Of a stretch of DNA of 26,075 nt, positions 20,147 through 26,075 are shown in pieces. Below the pieces are notes generated by a model. The model did not search any database, was not told the DNA's origin, and was given only the letters and a program-made list of their open reading frames with translations. Position numbers and translations under genes: made by a program. The DNA is taken from contig CABUSR010000027.1 in the NCBI GenBank assembly GCA_902494245.1, forward strand, positions 1 to 26,075. Direction: 5' to 3'. Numbering within the stretch: position 1 is the stretch's first letter; each line of letters opens with the position of its first letter. This stretch comes from an uncultured Collinsella sp. (lineage in GTDB: Bacteria > Actinomycetota > Coriobacteriia > Coriobacteriales > Coriobacteriaceae).

Positions 20147-22843
20147 ATGGAAGAAATGCCCAAGAACTACGATCCGTCGACCAACGAGCCGGCGATCCTG
20201 CAGAAGTGGCTTGACGGCGGTTACTATAAGCGCCGCGAGGGCGTGGGCGACTGCACCGTCACCATTCCGCCTCCCAACGTGACCGGCAAGCTCCACATGG
20301 GCCACGCCACCGATGACTCCATCCAGGATGCCATCGTTCGTATGGCCCGCATGCGTGGCAAGTCCACGCGCTGGGTGCTGGGCACCGACCACGCCGGTAT
20401 CGCCACGCAGACCAAGGTCGACAAGAAGCTCAAGAGCGAGGGCATTAGTCGCCTGGAGATTGGTCGCGACAAGTTTGTCGATGCCTGCTGGGACTGGACC
20501 CACGAGTACGGCGGCATCATCGTCGAGCAGATCAAGCGCATGGGCTGCTCCGTCGACTTCGACAACGAGCGCTTCACCATGGACGAGGACTATGCCCAGG
20601 CCGTGCGCAAGGTCTTCTGCGACTGGTACCACGACGGCCTGATCTATCGTGGCAAGCGCATTGTCAACTGGTGCCCCAACTGCACCACCGCTATCTCGGA
20701 CGACGAGGCCGAGTACAAGGACGAGAAGGGCCACCTGTGGCACCTGCGTTACCCGCTGACCGAGCCGGTCAACGGCCAGGACTACATCGTCGTCGCCACC
20801 ACGCGCCCCGAGACCATGCTCGGCGACACGGGCGTCGCCGTCTCCCCGAAGGACCCCGAGAAGGCCGCCTTCGTGGGCAAGACCGTCATGCTGCCGATCG
20901 TTAACCGCGAGATCCCCATCTTCTCCGACTACCACGTCGACGCCAACTTTGGCTCTGGCTTTGTCAAGGTCACCCCGGCTCACGACCCCAACGACTATGC
21001 CATGGGTCAGGCTCACGATCTGCCGCAGATCAACATCTTTGACGAGCACGCGGTGGTCGTCGAGGGCTACGGCGAGTTCACCGGCATGAACCGCGACGAG
21101 TGCCGCGAGGCCGTCATCAAGTGGTTCGAGGAGCACGACCTGCTCGATCACGTCGAGGACCTCGACCACTCCGTTATGCACTGCTACCGTTGCGACGCCG
21201 CCCTGGAGCCGTGGCTGTCCGAGCAGTGGTTTGTGGCCGTCGACAAGCTCAAGGGGCCGGCGCTCGACGCCGTCAACTCCGGTAAGGTCACCTTCCACCC
21301 TGCGCGCTGGACGCAGACCTACACCACCTGGATGGAGAACCTCAAGGATTGGTGCATCTCGCGCCAGCTGTGGTGGGGCCACCGCATCCCCGTGTTCTAC
21401 TGCGAGGACTGCGGCTGGGAGGACGCCCTCACCGAGGACACCGACGTGTGCCCCAAGTGCGGCGGCCATCACGTGCACCAGGACGAGAACGTGCTGGACA
21501 CCTGGTTCAGCTCGCAGCTGTGGACCTTTGCCACGCAGGGCTGGCCGCAAAAGCCGGAGCTGCTCGAGGGCCATCATCCCACGACGGCGCTCGTCACCGC
21601 GCGCGACATCATCGCGCTGTGGGTCGCCCGCATGGTCATGAGCTCGCTGTACTTCTTGGACGAGGTACCGTTTAAGGACGTCGTCATCTACCCGACGATT
21701 CTGGCCAAGGACGGCAGCCGCATGTCCAAGTCCAAGGGCAACGGCGTTGACCCCATGGACCTCATTGGTATGTACGGCGCCGACGCCATGCGCTACAACC
21801 TGCTCACGCTGTGCACCAACAACCAGGATGTTAAGTTCGACGCGAACATCGACAAGAAGACCAAGAAGCTCATCGACAGCCCGCGTACCGACCAGGCCAA
21901 GAGCTTTGTGACCAAGATCTGGAACGCTAGCCGCTTCCTGCTCATGAACATGGAGGGCTACACGCCCGGCGAGCCTGTCGTGGAGACGCCGGCCGACGCC
22001 TGGATGTTCAGCCGCCTGGCCAAGGCCGTGAAGATGGTCACCGAGGGCATCGAGAACTACACCTTTGGTGACATGGCTCGCGGCGTGCAGCAGTTCTTCT
22101 GGAACGAGGTCTGCGACTGGTACGTCGAGGTCACCAAGGCCCGCCTGAAGGGCGAGGGTCGTCTGCAGGCGCAGCGCAACCTGATCTTTGTGCTCGATAC
22201 TTCCATTCGCCTGATGCACCCGCTTATGCCGTTTGTTACAGAGGAGATTTGGGACAACATGCCGGCGAGCGTGCTCGATCTGGACGCCGAGGGCAACGTG
22301 AACCGCGCCGAGGCGCTCATGATCGCCAAGTGGCCCGAGCCCGCCGACTACGCCAAGTATGTTGACGAGGACGCCGAGCGCGCGTTTGAGCTGTGCCGCG
22401 CCGTCGTTTCCGCCGCCCGCGCCACGCGTTCGCGTTATCGCTTGAGCCCCAAGGCCGAGCTCGACGTGGTCGTGCGCGCCGGTGCCGAGGATATCGAGAA
22501 GCTCGAGAGTCTGCGCTCGACCATCGAGCCGCTGGCCAACACCGCTTCGCTGGTCATGGGTACCGACGTCGAGAAGCCGGCCGCGAGCATCGCCGTGGTC
22601 GACAGCGGCGTCGAGGCCTTTGTGGTGCTCGAGGGCAAGGTCGACCTTTCGGCCGAGAAGGCACGCCTGGAGAAGGAGATCGCCGCGGCCCAGAAGGAGC
22701 TCGCCGGCTGCGAGAAGACGCTCGCCAACGAGGGCTTTGTGGCCAAGGCCGCGCCCGCGGTGGTCCAGAAGAAGAGGGACCGTGCAGCTGAGCTCAAGGA
22801 GATCCTAGCGGCGCTGACTGCTCAGGTTGCTGACTTCTCATAG
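20147..22843 (+). CDS. valS: Valyl-tRNA synthetase
   Basis: Class Ia enzyme charging tRNA-Val and editing Thr-tRNA. The 898-residue protein has HIGH as HMGH (50-53, in PPPNVTGKLHMGHA), the CP1 editing domain, KMSKS as RMSKSK (525-530), the anticodon-binding domain and the C-terminal coiled coil typical of ValRS (from about residue 830, rich in Glu/Lys/Ala). Two Cys pairs, in CEDCGW and CPKCGG, look like a zinc knuckle. ATG 20147 follows a GGGAG site. It is flanked on both sides by long inverted repeats and appears to be a single-gene unit; I see no T-box or leader peptide to explain its control. Confidence 0.97.
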   Translation: MEEMPKNYDPSTNEPAILQKWLDGGYYKRREGVGDCTVTIPPPNVTGKLHMGHATDDSIQDAIVRMARMRGKSTRWVLGTDHAGIATQTKVDKKLKSEGISRLEIGRDKFVDACWDWTHEYGGIIVEQIKRMGCSVDFDNERFTMDEDYAQAVRKVFCDWYHDGLIYRGKRIVNWCPNCTTAISDDEAEYKDEKGHLWHLRYPLTEPVNGQDYIVVATTRPETMLGDTGVAVSPKDPEKAAFVGKTVMLPIVNREIPIFSDYHVDANFGSGFVKVTPAHDPNDYAMGQAHDLPQINIFDEHAVVVEGYGEFTGMNRDECREAVIKWFEEHDLLDHVEDLDHSVMHCYRCDAALEPWLSEQWFVAVDKLKGPALDAVNSGKVTFHPARWTQTYTTWMENLKDWCISRQLWWGHRIPVFYCEDCGWEDALTEDTDVCPKCGGHHVHQDENVLDTWFSSQLWTFATQGWPQKPELLEGHHPTTALVTARDIIALWVARMVMSSLYFLDEVPFKDVVIYPTILAKDGSRMSKSKGNGVDPMDLIGMYGADAMRYNLLTLCTNNQDVKFDANIDKKTKKLIDSPRTDQAKSFVTKIWNASRFLLMNMEGYTPGEPVVETPADAWMFSRLAKAVKMVTEGIENYTFGDMARGVQQFFWNEVCDWYVEVTKARLKGEGRLQAQRNLIFVLDTSIRLMHPLMPFVTEEIWDNMPASVLDLDAEGNVNRAEALMIAKWPEPADYAKYVDEDAERAFELCRAVVSAARATRSRYRLSPKAELDVVVRAGAEDIEKLESLRSTIEPLANTASLVMGTDVEKPAASIAVVDSGVEAFVVLEGKVDLSAEKARLEKEIAAAQKELAGCEKTLANEGFVAKAAPAVVQKKRDRAAELKEILAALTAQVADFS

Positions 22844-22853
22844 GTCTAACTTG

Positions 22854-22970
22854 GGGGCGCTTCCCGATGCTTTGCTCTCCGCTGCGAACAGTCCTGCGCA
22901 AGACGGACAGCACATTAAGCGCTGTCCTTTGCGTGCGGAACTTGCGGCGAGCAAAGCATCGGGCCGCTCC
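22854..22970. repeat. Long inverted repeat downstream of valS
   Basis: Outer arms CCCGATGCTTTGCTC (22863-22877) and its exact complement (22949-22963) continue, past small internal loops, into CCGC/GCGG, TCC/GGA, CGCAA/TTGCG and GGACAGC/GCTGTCC around a 9-nt loop (22912-22920). GGGGCG/CGCTCC extends it outward. Almost the whole 117 nt can fold as one rod. It begins 10 nt after the valS stop and has no T run. Confidence 0.88.
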
Positions 22971-23032
22971 TAGTTCGTTTACGTGGTTGTTTGCAGCTGG
23001 TAGGTTAGGGCCACTGGGTTGTGGTCTTGATC

Positions 23033-23062
23033 TTGCTGCAAGCGGGTAAAGGCTGATATTGT
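23033..23062 (+). promoter_or_regulatory. Possible folC promoter
   Basis: TTGCTG (23033-23038) and TATTGT (23057-23062) are 18 nt apart, with TG one base before the -10. The predicted start coincides with the base of the next hairpin, which makes that reading less comfortable. Confidence 0.35.
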
Positions 23063-23068
23063 CAACGC

Positions 23069-23102
23069 GAGGGGCTCATTATTTTTTGATGGGCCTCTTT
23101 TT
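23069..23102 (+). terminator. Terminator-like hairpin before folC
   Basis: GAGG-GG-CTCAT pairs with ATGGGCCTC (23089-23097) with a 2-nt bulge and one G-T pair, followed by five T. It may end valS transcripts, or act in the folC leader, 22 nt before the ATG. Confidence 0.6.
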
Positions 23103-23124
23103 CTGTAATTGGAGACTTTGGGTT

Positions 23125-24468
23125 ATGGCTAAGCGTTCTGGGTCGTATGTCGTTCCTTTCTCGTTTGAGCTGCTTTCGTTTGATGAGGCTGTGGGGCTTG
23201 CTGCTGATACGGGGCGGATTTCTGGGGATGCTGGTCCTCTGCTCGAGACGGTTATCGATATGCTCTATGAGCTGGGGCGTCCGGACGAGTACTTTGATTG
23301 CATTCAGGTCGCCGGTACCAATGGCAAGACTTCGACTACGCGTTTTTCGGCTGCCATTCTTCGTGGTGAGGGGTTAAAAACCGCACTGTATACGTCTCCG
23401 CAGCTGGTGCGCTATCCCGAGCGCATGGAGGTTGACGGGCGCGTTGTGAGCGACGAGGCCTTTGCCCGTGGCGTTTCGGCGGCTGTCGAGGCGGGGCGTC
23501 GCGTGAATGCCCGTCGTGTGGCGGCGGGGGAGCGTGACTATACCATCACGCCGTTTGACCTGCTGACGGCTGCTGCGCTTGTGGTATTTGCCGAGGCCGC
23601 GGTAGATGTCGCCGTGCTCGAGGTTGGTATGGGCGGGCGTTGGGACGCCACGAGTGCGACCGATCCCGTCGCCGTTGCCATTACGGGCATCGGGCTCGAT
23701 CACACACGTATTTTGGGAGACACGCTCGAGGCCATTGCGGGGGAGAAGGCCGCGGTTATCAAACCCGGGCGCTTGGTTGTTTTGGGCGTGGGCACACACG
23801 AGGCGAGCGTTCAGCGCGTGATGGATGCCCGTTGCCGCGAGTGCGGCATTGTGCCGCTCGTGGTGAGTCATGCCACGACTAAGGTGCCGGCGCATGTGGG
23901 CGACACGGTTGAGTTTAGCTGCACCACGCCACGTGCGATCTATACGTCGAGCATGGTTAAGCCTGCGTATCAGCCGCAGAATGCTGCGTGCGCGATTATG
24001 CTGTGCGAGAGCTATCTGGGTCACGAGCTCGATCATGACAAGCTCGATGCGTCACTTATGGGCTGTCCCACACCGGGTCGTTTTGACGTGCTGGGGACCG
24101 ATCCCCTCAAGCTGATCGATGCCTGTCATAATCCCCAGAGCTGCGAGAACTTTGTGAGCGCGCTGGATGAGATCGACCCGTGCGTGGAGAATCGCCCCAC
24201 GCTGCTGTGCGCTGCGCTGGCCGACAAGGACGTGGCAGGCATCGTCGACGTGTTGATCCCGGCTTTCCCGCGCGTGGTTGTGACCCAGACCGATTCCGAT
24301 CGCGCCCTGCCGGCGGAGGAGCTCGCCGCCCTTGTGGACGCCGATAAACTCGCGGGCGTGTACGCGAGCGTGCCCGAGGCCCTCGCGGCCCTCGATGCCG
24401 CAGACGAGCCTTTCGTTGCCGCCGGCACCATCACCCTAGCCGGCGAAGTAGCCGGCCTGCTGCGTTAA
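23125..24468 (+). CDS. folC: Folylpolyglutamate synthase/dihydrofolate synthase
   Basis: Adds glutamate to dihydropteroate and/or to folates (Mur ligase superfamily). The 447-residue protein has the P-loop GTNGKTST (64-71), the folate-site stretch ALYTSPQLVRYPERM, LEVGMGGRWDAT, the GLDHTRILGDTLEAIAGEK region and, in the C-terminal domain, LIDACHNPQS. Whether it has one or both activities cannot be read from sequence. ATG 23125 has GGAG 10 nt upstream; an upstream extension of the frame to 23059 lies within the hairpin and is unlikely. The first codons (about 23125-23250) are less GC-rich than the rest. Confidence 0.93.
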   Translation: MAKRSGSYVVPFSFELLSFDEAVGLAADTGRISGDAGPLLETVIDMLYELGRPDEYFDCIQVAGTNGKTSTTRFSAAILRGEGLKTALYTSPQLVRYPERMEVDGRVVSDEAFARGVSAAVEAGRRVNARRVAAGERDYTITPFDLLTAAALVVFAEAAVDVAVLEVGMGGRWDATSATDPVAVAITGIGLDHTRILGDTLEAIAGEKAAVIKPGRLVVLGVGTHEASVQRVMDARCRECGIVPLVVSHATTKVPAHVGDTVEFSCTTPRAIYTSSMVKPAYQPQNAACAIMLCESYLGHELDHDKLDASLMGCPTPGRFDVLGTDPLKLIDACHNPQSCENFVSALDEIDPCVENRPTLLCAALADKDVAGIVDVLIPAFPRVVVTQTDSDRALPAEELAALVDADKLAGVYASVPEALAALDAADEPFVAAGTITLAGEVAGLLR

Positions 24469-24482
24469 CCCATCCCCTCATC

Positions 24483-24549
24483 AGTTGCGGTGAAATACGG
24501 ACTGTTTAACAAGCCAGAAGTCTCAAACAGTCCGTATATCACCGCAACT
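24483..24549. repeat. 67-bp palindromic element, copy C
   Basis: 25-bp arms (24483-24507 and 24525-24549) with one A-A mismatch and a 17-nt unpaired loop. It begins AGTTGCGGTGAAATACGGAC and ends with the matching complement. It lies 14 nt after the folC stop. Confidence 0.92.
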
Positions 24550-24556
24550 CAAAAGC

Positions 24557-24576
24557 AGTCAATTTGGGATGGGGCT
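24557..24576 (+). repeat. 20-bp repeat, GTCAATTTGGGATGGGGC type, copy 2
   Basis: 19 of 20 bases match 25957-25976. It contains the 13-mer found at 9124-9136, again 13 nt beyond a 67-bp palindrome. On the - strand it ends in TTGACT, a -35-like sequence. Confidence 0.8.
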
Positions 24577-24622
24577 TTTTGGCTGCCCTGTGCCCCGAGT
24601 TGACTCGCTTGCCACGAAATGA

Positions 24623-24758
24623 GCCTATCTACTACGTTTTACTGACTACCCTCGACCACACGGAACATCGCGAAATTATAACCGCAGGTACACGGCTTGC
24701 GGATTTTGCGAAAAGCCGGTTATGGTCGACCTGTACGGGTTAAACGTAGTAGATAGGC
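24623..24758. repeat. Long inverted repeat in the folC/peptidase gap
   Basis: 17-bp perfect outer arms (24623-24639 and 24742-24758). Inside, TCGACCA/TGGTCGA (24652-24658 with 24723-24729), and either ATAACCG/CGGTTAT or CGCGAAAT/ATTTTGCG with CCGCA/TGCGG, can pair, so the core has alternative folds. The right arm is followed by CGTTTTTG, which could end folC transcripts. Confidence 0.87.
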
Positions 24759-24784
24759 CGTTTTTGTGGCGCGGTGTTGGTGGG

Positions 24785-24815
24785 ATGTGACAAAGGGACT
24801 GTCCCTTTGTCACAT
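24785..24815. repeat. 31-bp perfect palindrome with GGGAC-T-GTCCC centre
   Basis: 15-nt arms, ATGTGACAAAGGGAC and its complement, flank a single T at 24800. It starts 3 nt beyond the stop codon of the - strand peptidase. No T tract follows on either strand. Confidence 0.9.
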
Positions 24816-24818
24816 TGG

Positions 24819-25907
24819 CTAGTCTAGGCGGACCGGATCGTGGGGGTAGGCGTTGAGAATCTCGACGCCGTTCTCGGTCACCAGGGCAAGGTCCTCGATG
24901 CGGACGCCGGTGCGGCCGGGGAGGTAGATGCCCGGTTCGATGGAGAACGTCATGCCCGGTTCAACGACCTGCTCGTTGACGAGCGAGACGTCGCCTGGCT
25001 CGTGGTCCTGCAGGCCGATCGAGTGGCCCAGGCGATGCGTGAAGTACTTGCCGTAGCCAGCGTCCTCAATCACGTCGCGCGCGGCGCGGTCCAGGTCACA
25101 CATGCGCACACCCGGTGCGATGAGCGCCTCGGCGGCCTCGTTGGCGCGGCGCACGATGTCGTAGATGTGTGCCGTCTCCTCGTCCGGCTCGCCCCAAAAG
25201 AACGTGCGCGTCATGTCCGAGCAGTAGTTGCAGCGGCGTCCGCCAATGTCGAACAGCACCACGTCGCCGCGTTTGAGCACGGTGTCGTCGGGCTCGTGAT
25301 GCGGGTCGCCGGCGTTGGCGCCAAAGCTCACGATGGGCGGGAAGCTAAAGCCCTCGCAGCCGTGCTTGCGATACAGACCGAGCATCCGGTCGGCAATTTC
25401 GCGCTCCGTCACGCCCTCGTGAACGAGTTTGATGGCGTCGGCCATCACGTCGTCGTTAGCGGCCGAGGACGCGCGCATCAGCTCCTGCTCGGCTTCGTCC
25501 TTGTGGGTGCGTGCGGCGGTGACGGCAAAGTCGCCCAGGAAAAACTCGCTGGCGGCGTGGCGCTCCATGAGCGGCATCAAAAAGCCGGAGCGCATGACGG
25601 TATCGATGCCGAGCGGCTTGGTCGGATCGATCTCACTCGCGATGGCGTCGGCCACGACGTCGGTATCGGTGTGGTAGGCGACGCGGGCATTGTCGTACTC
25701 GGGCAGCTGATGCAGTGCGTTGACCAGGATCACTGGCTCGGCATTGCGCGCGAGCAGCACACCGCAAAAACGCTCGAACATATCGGCATAAAAGCCGGTC
25801 AGGTAATAGATCGACCATGGGTCGTTTACGAGCAGCTGTGCGCCGGGGTGCTGAGCCTCGAGCGCATCGAGCACGCGCGCCACACGCTGGTCATCGACAT
25901 GTGCCAT
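24819..25907 (-). CDS. M24 family metallopeptidase (Xaa-Pro dipeptidase/aminopeptidase type)
   Basis: Cytoplasmic peptidase with the creatinase/prolidase fold, expected to cleave N-terminal Xaa-Pro bonds. The 362 residues include an N-terminal creatinase-like domain (to about 130) and the C-terminal pita-bread domain. All five metal ligands are visible: D220 (LFDIGG), D231 (SDMTRTF), H295 (HRLGHSIG), E324 (SIEPGIY) and E338 (RIEDL); H291 is a likely substrate-binding residue. The start is ATG at 25907, behind AAAGGA (+ strand 25914-25919). It is the only - strand gene and is convergent with folC. Dipeptidase versus aminopeptidase specificity cannot be decided. Confidence 0.92.
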   Translation of the reverse strand: MAHVDDQRVARVLDALEAQHPGAQLLVNDPWSIYYLTGFYADMFERFCGVLLARNAEPVILVNALHQLPEYDNARVAYHTDTDVVADAIASEIDPTKPLGIDTVMRSGFLMPLMERHAASEFFLGDFAVTAARTHKDEAEQELMRASSAANDDVMADAIKLVHEGVTEREIADRMLGLYRKHGCEGFSFPPIVSFGANAGDPHHEPDDTVLKRGDVVLFDIGGRRCNYCSDMTRTFFWGEPDEETAHIYDIVRRANEAAEALIAPGVRMCDLDRAARDVIEDAGYGKYFTHRLGHSIGLQDHEPGDVSLVNEQVVEPGMTFSIEPGIYLPGRTGVRIEDLALVTENGVEILNAYPHDPVRLD

Positions 25908-25934
25908 GAAACATCCTTTCGCTGGGCTGCCACC

Positions 25935-25962
25935 ATGGTATCCCCAATGCCGGGGTAGTCAA
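25935..25962 (-). promoter_or_regulatory. Probable promoter of the M24 peptidase gene
   Basis: Read on the - strand: TTGACT (25957-25962), 16 nt, TACCAT (25935-25940). The spacer contains CCCC-GGCATT-GGGG, a small symmetric sequence. The -35 is the end of the 20-bp repeat at 25957-25976, so the repeat supplies part of the promoter. Confidence 0.6.
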
Positions 25963-25976
25963 TTTGGGACGGGGCT
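25957..25976 (+). repeat. 20-bp repeat, GTCAATTTGGGACGGGGC type, copy 3
   Basis: One base different from 24557-24576. Here it has no 67-bp palindrome beside it but lies 27 nt before the long palindrome at 26004. Confidence 0.8.
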
Positions 25977-26003
25977 ATTTTAGCTACGTCCAACATGCGG
26001 AAT

Positions 26004-26075
26004 GATTTTTCTGGGACGGGGATTAAATAATCATTGGGTGCCGAATGATTATTTAATCCCCGTCCCAGAAAAATC
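26004..26075. repeat. Long perfect palindrome at the window end
   Basis: 32-nt arms (26004-26035 and 26044-26075) are fully complementary around an 8-nt loop (26036-26043). The arms contain CTGGGACGGGG, close to the 13-mer repeat core, next to an A/T-rich part (ATTAAATAATCATT). The right arm ends at the last base of the window, so the element may be longer. Confidence 0.93.

Larger units (their letters stand above)
24469..24818. other. folC/peptidase convergent intergenic region packed with palindromes
   Basis: 350 nt without a gene between two convergent genes. It holds, in order, the 67-bp element copy C, a 20-bp repeat, a 136-bp inverted repeat and a 31-bp perfect palindrome; unassigned sequence between them is short. 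No conventional T-tailed terminator is clear for either gene. Confidence 0.85.

Noticed and set aside
22867..23049. Small open frame downstream of valS
   Set aside because: It lies within the long inverted repeat and has no ribosome site or recognisable protein family.
20014..24758. Integron attC sites or CRISPR repeats as an explanation of the palindromes
   Set aside because: No integrase, no cassette-like series of small genes, no regularly spaced repeats with unique spacers; the arms are much longer and more perfect than those of attC sites.
24840..25958. + strand open frame opposite the M24 peptidase gene
   Set aside because: The - strand product carries all five metal ligands and a good start; the + strand translation has no recognisable motif.

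Overview
The window reads as a high-GC, gene-dense chromosome segment from an anaerobic gut actinobacterium, most likely a Collinsella or close relative in the Coriobacteriia. That assignment is an inference from base composition, a formate-hydrogenlyase type hydrogenase, selenocysteine genes, NADP-type glutamate dehydrogenase and the tig-clpP-clpX order. No database search was possible. There are 19 protein genes, all on the + strand except the last, and two tRNA genes: tRNA-Sec and tRNA-Leu. No phage, insertion sequence, integrase or CRISPR array was seen.

Positions 1-3363 hold the end of a group 4 [NiFe]-hydrogenase (formate hydrogenlyase) operon: hycF (5' cut by the window), hycG, hycH, hycI and a focA-type formate channel, closed by a strong terminator. 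The F-G-H-I order is that of the E. coli hyc operon. Positions 3427-10462 form a selenium/molybdenum block: a molybdo-bis(pyranopterin) oxidoreductase with a Cys at its active site, selA, selB, the selenocysteine tRNA gene selC (found from its fold and its TCA anticodon), mobA for molybdenum guanine dinucleotide synthesis, and a DUF3343 protein with an unusual Cys-rich front end. After gdhA (10720-12075) comes a molybdenum hydroxylase pair (12306-16051): a FAD subunit and a fused 2Fe-2S/Mo subunit. It is built like E. coli ygfM-xdhD, which belongs to the family linked to selenium-dependent molybdenum hydroxylases. The block therefore joins formate metabolism, Sec insertion, Mo-cofactor assembly and a possible labile-Se enzyme.

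Positions 16192-24468 are housekeeping: tRNA-Leu(TAG), trigger factor, ClpP, ClpX, valyl-tRNA synthetase and FolC. A convergent M24 Xaa-Pro type peptidase gene occupies 24819-25907 on the - strand.

The most distinctive unexplained signal is in the spaces between genes. Three copies of a palindromic element of exactly 67 bp occur at 9044, 12156 and 24483. They share conserved ends and a conserved loop core, and paired base changes in the arms preserve the stem. Two copies carry the 13-mer TTTGGGATGGGGC at an identical distance downstream. Other long inverted repeats flank valS (20014-20126, 22854-22970), fill the folC/peptidase gap (24623-24758, 24785-24815), and end the window (26004-26075, 32-bp perfect arms).
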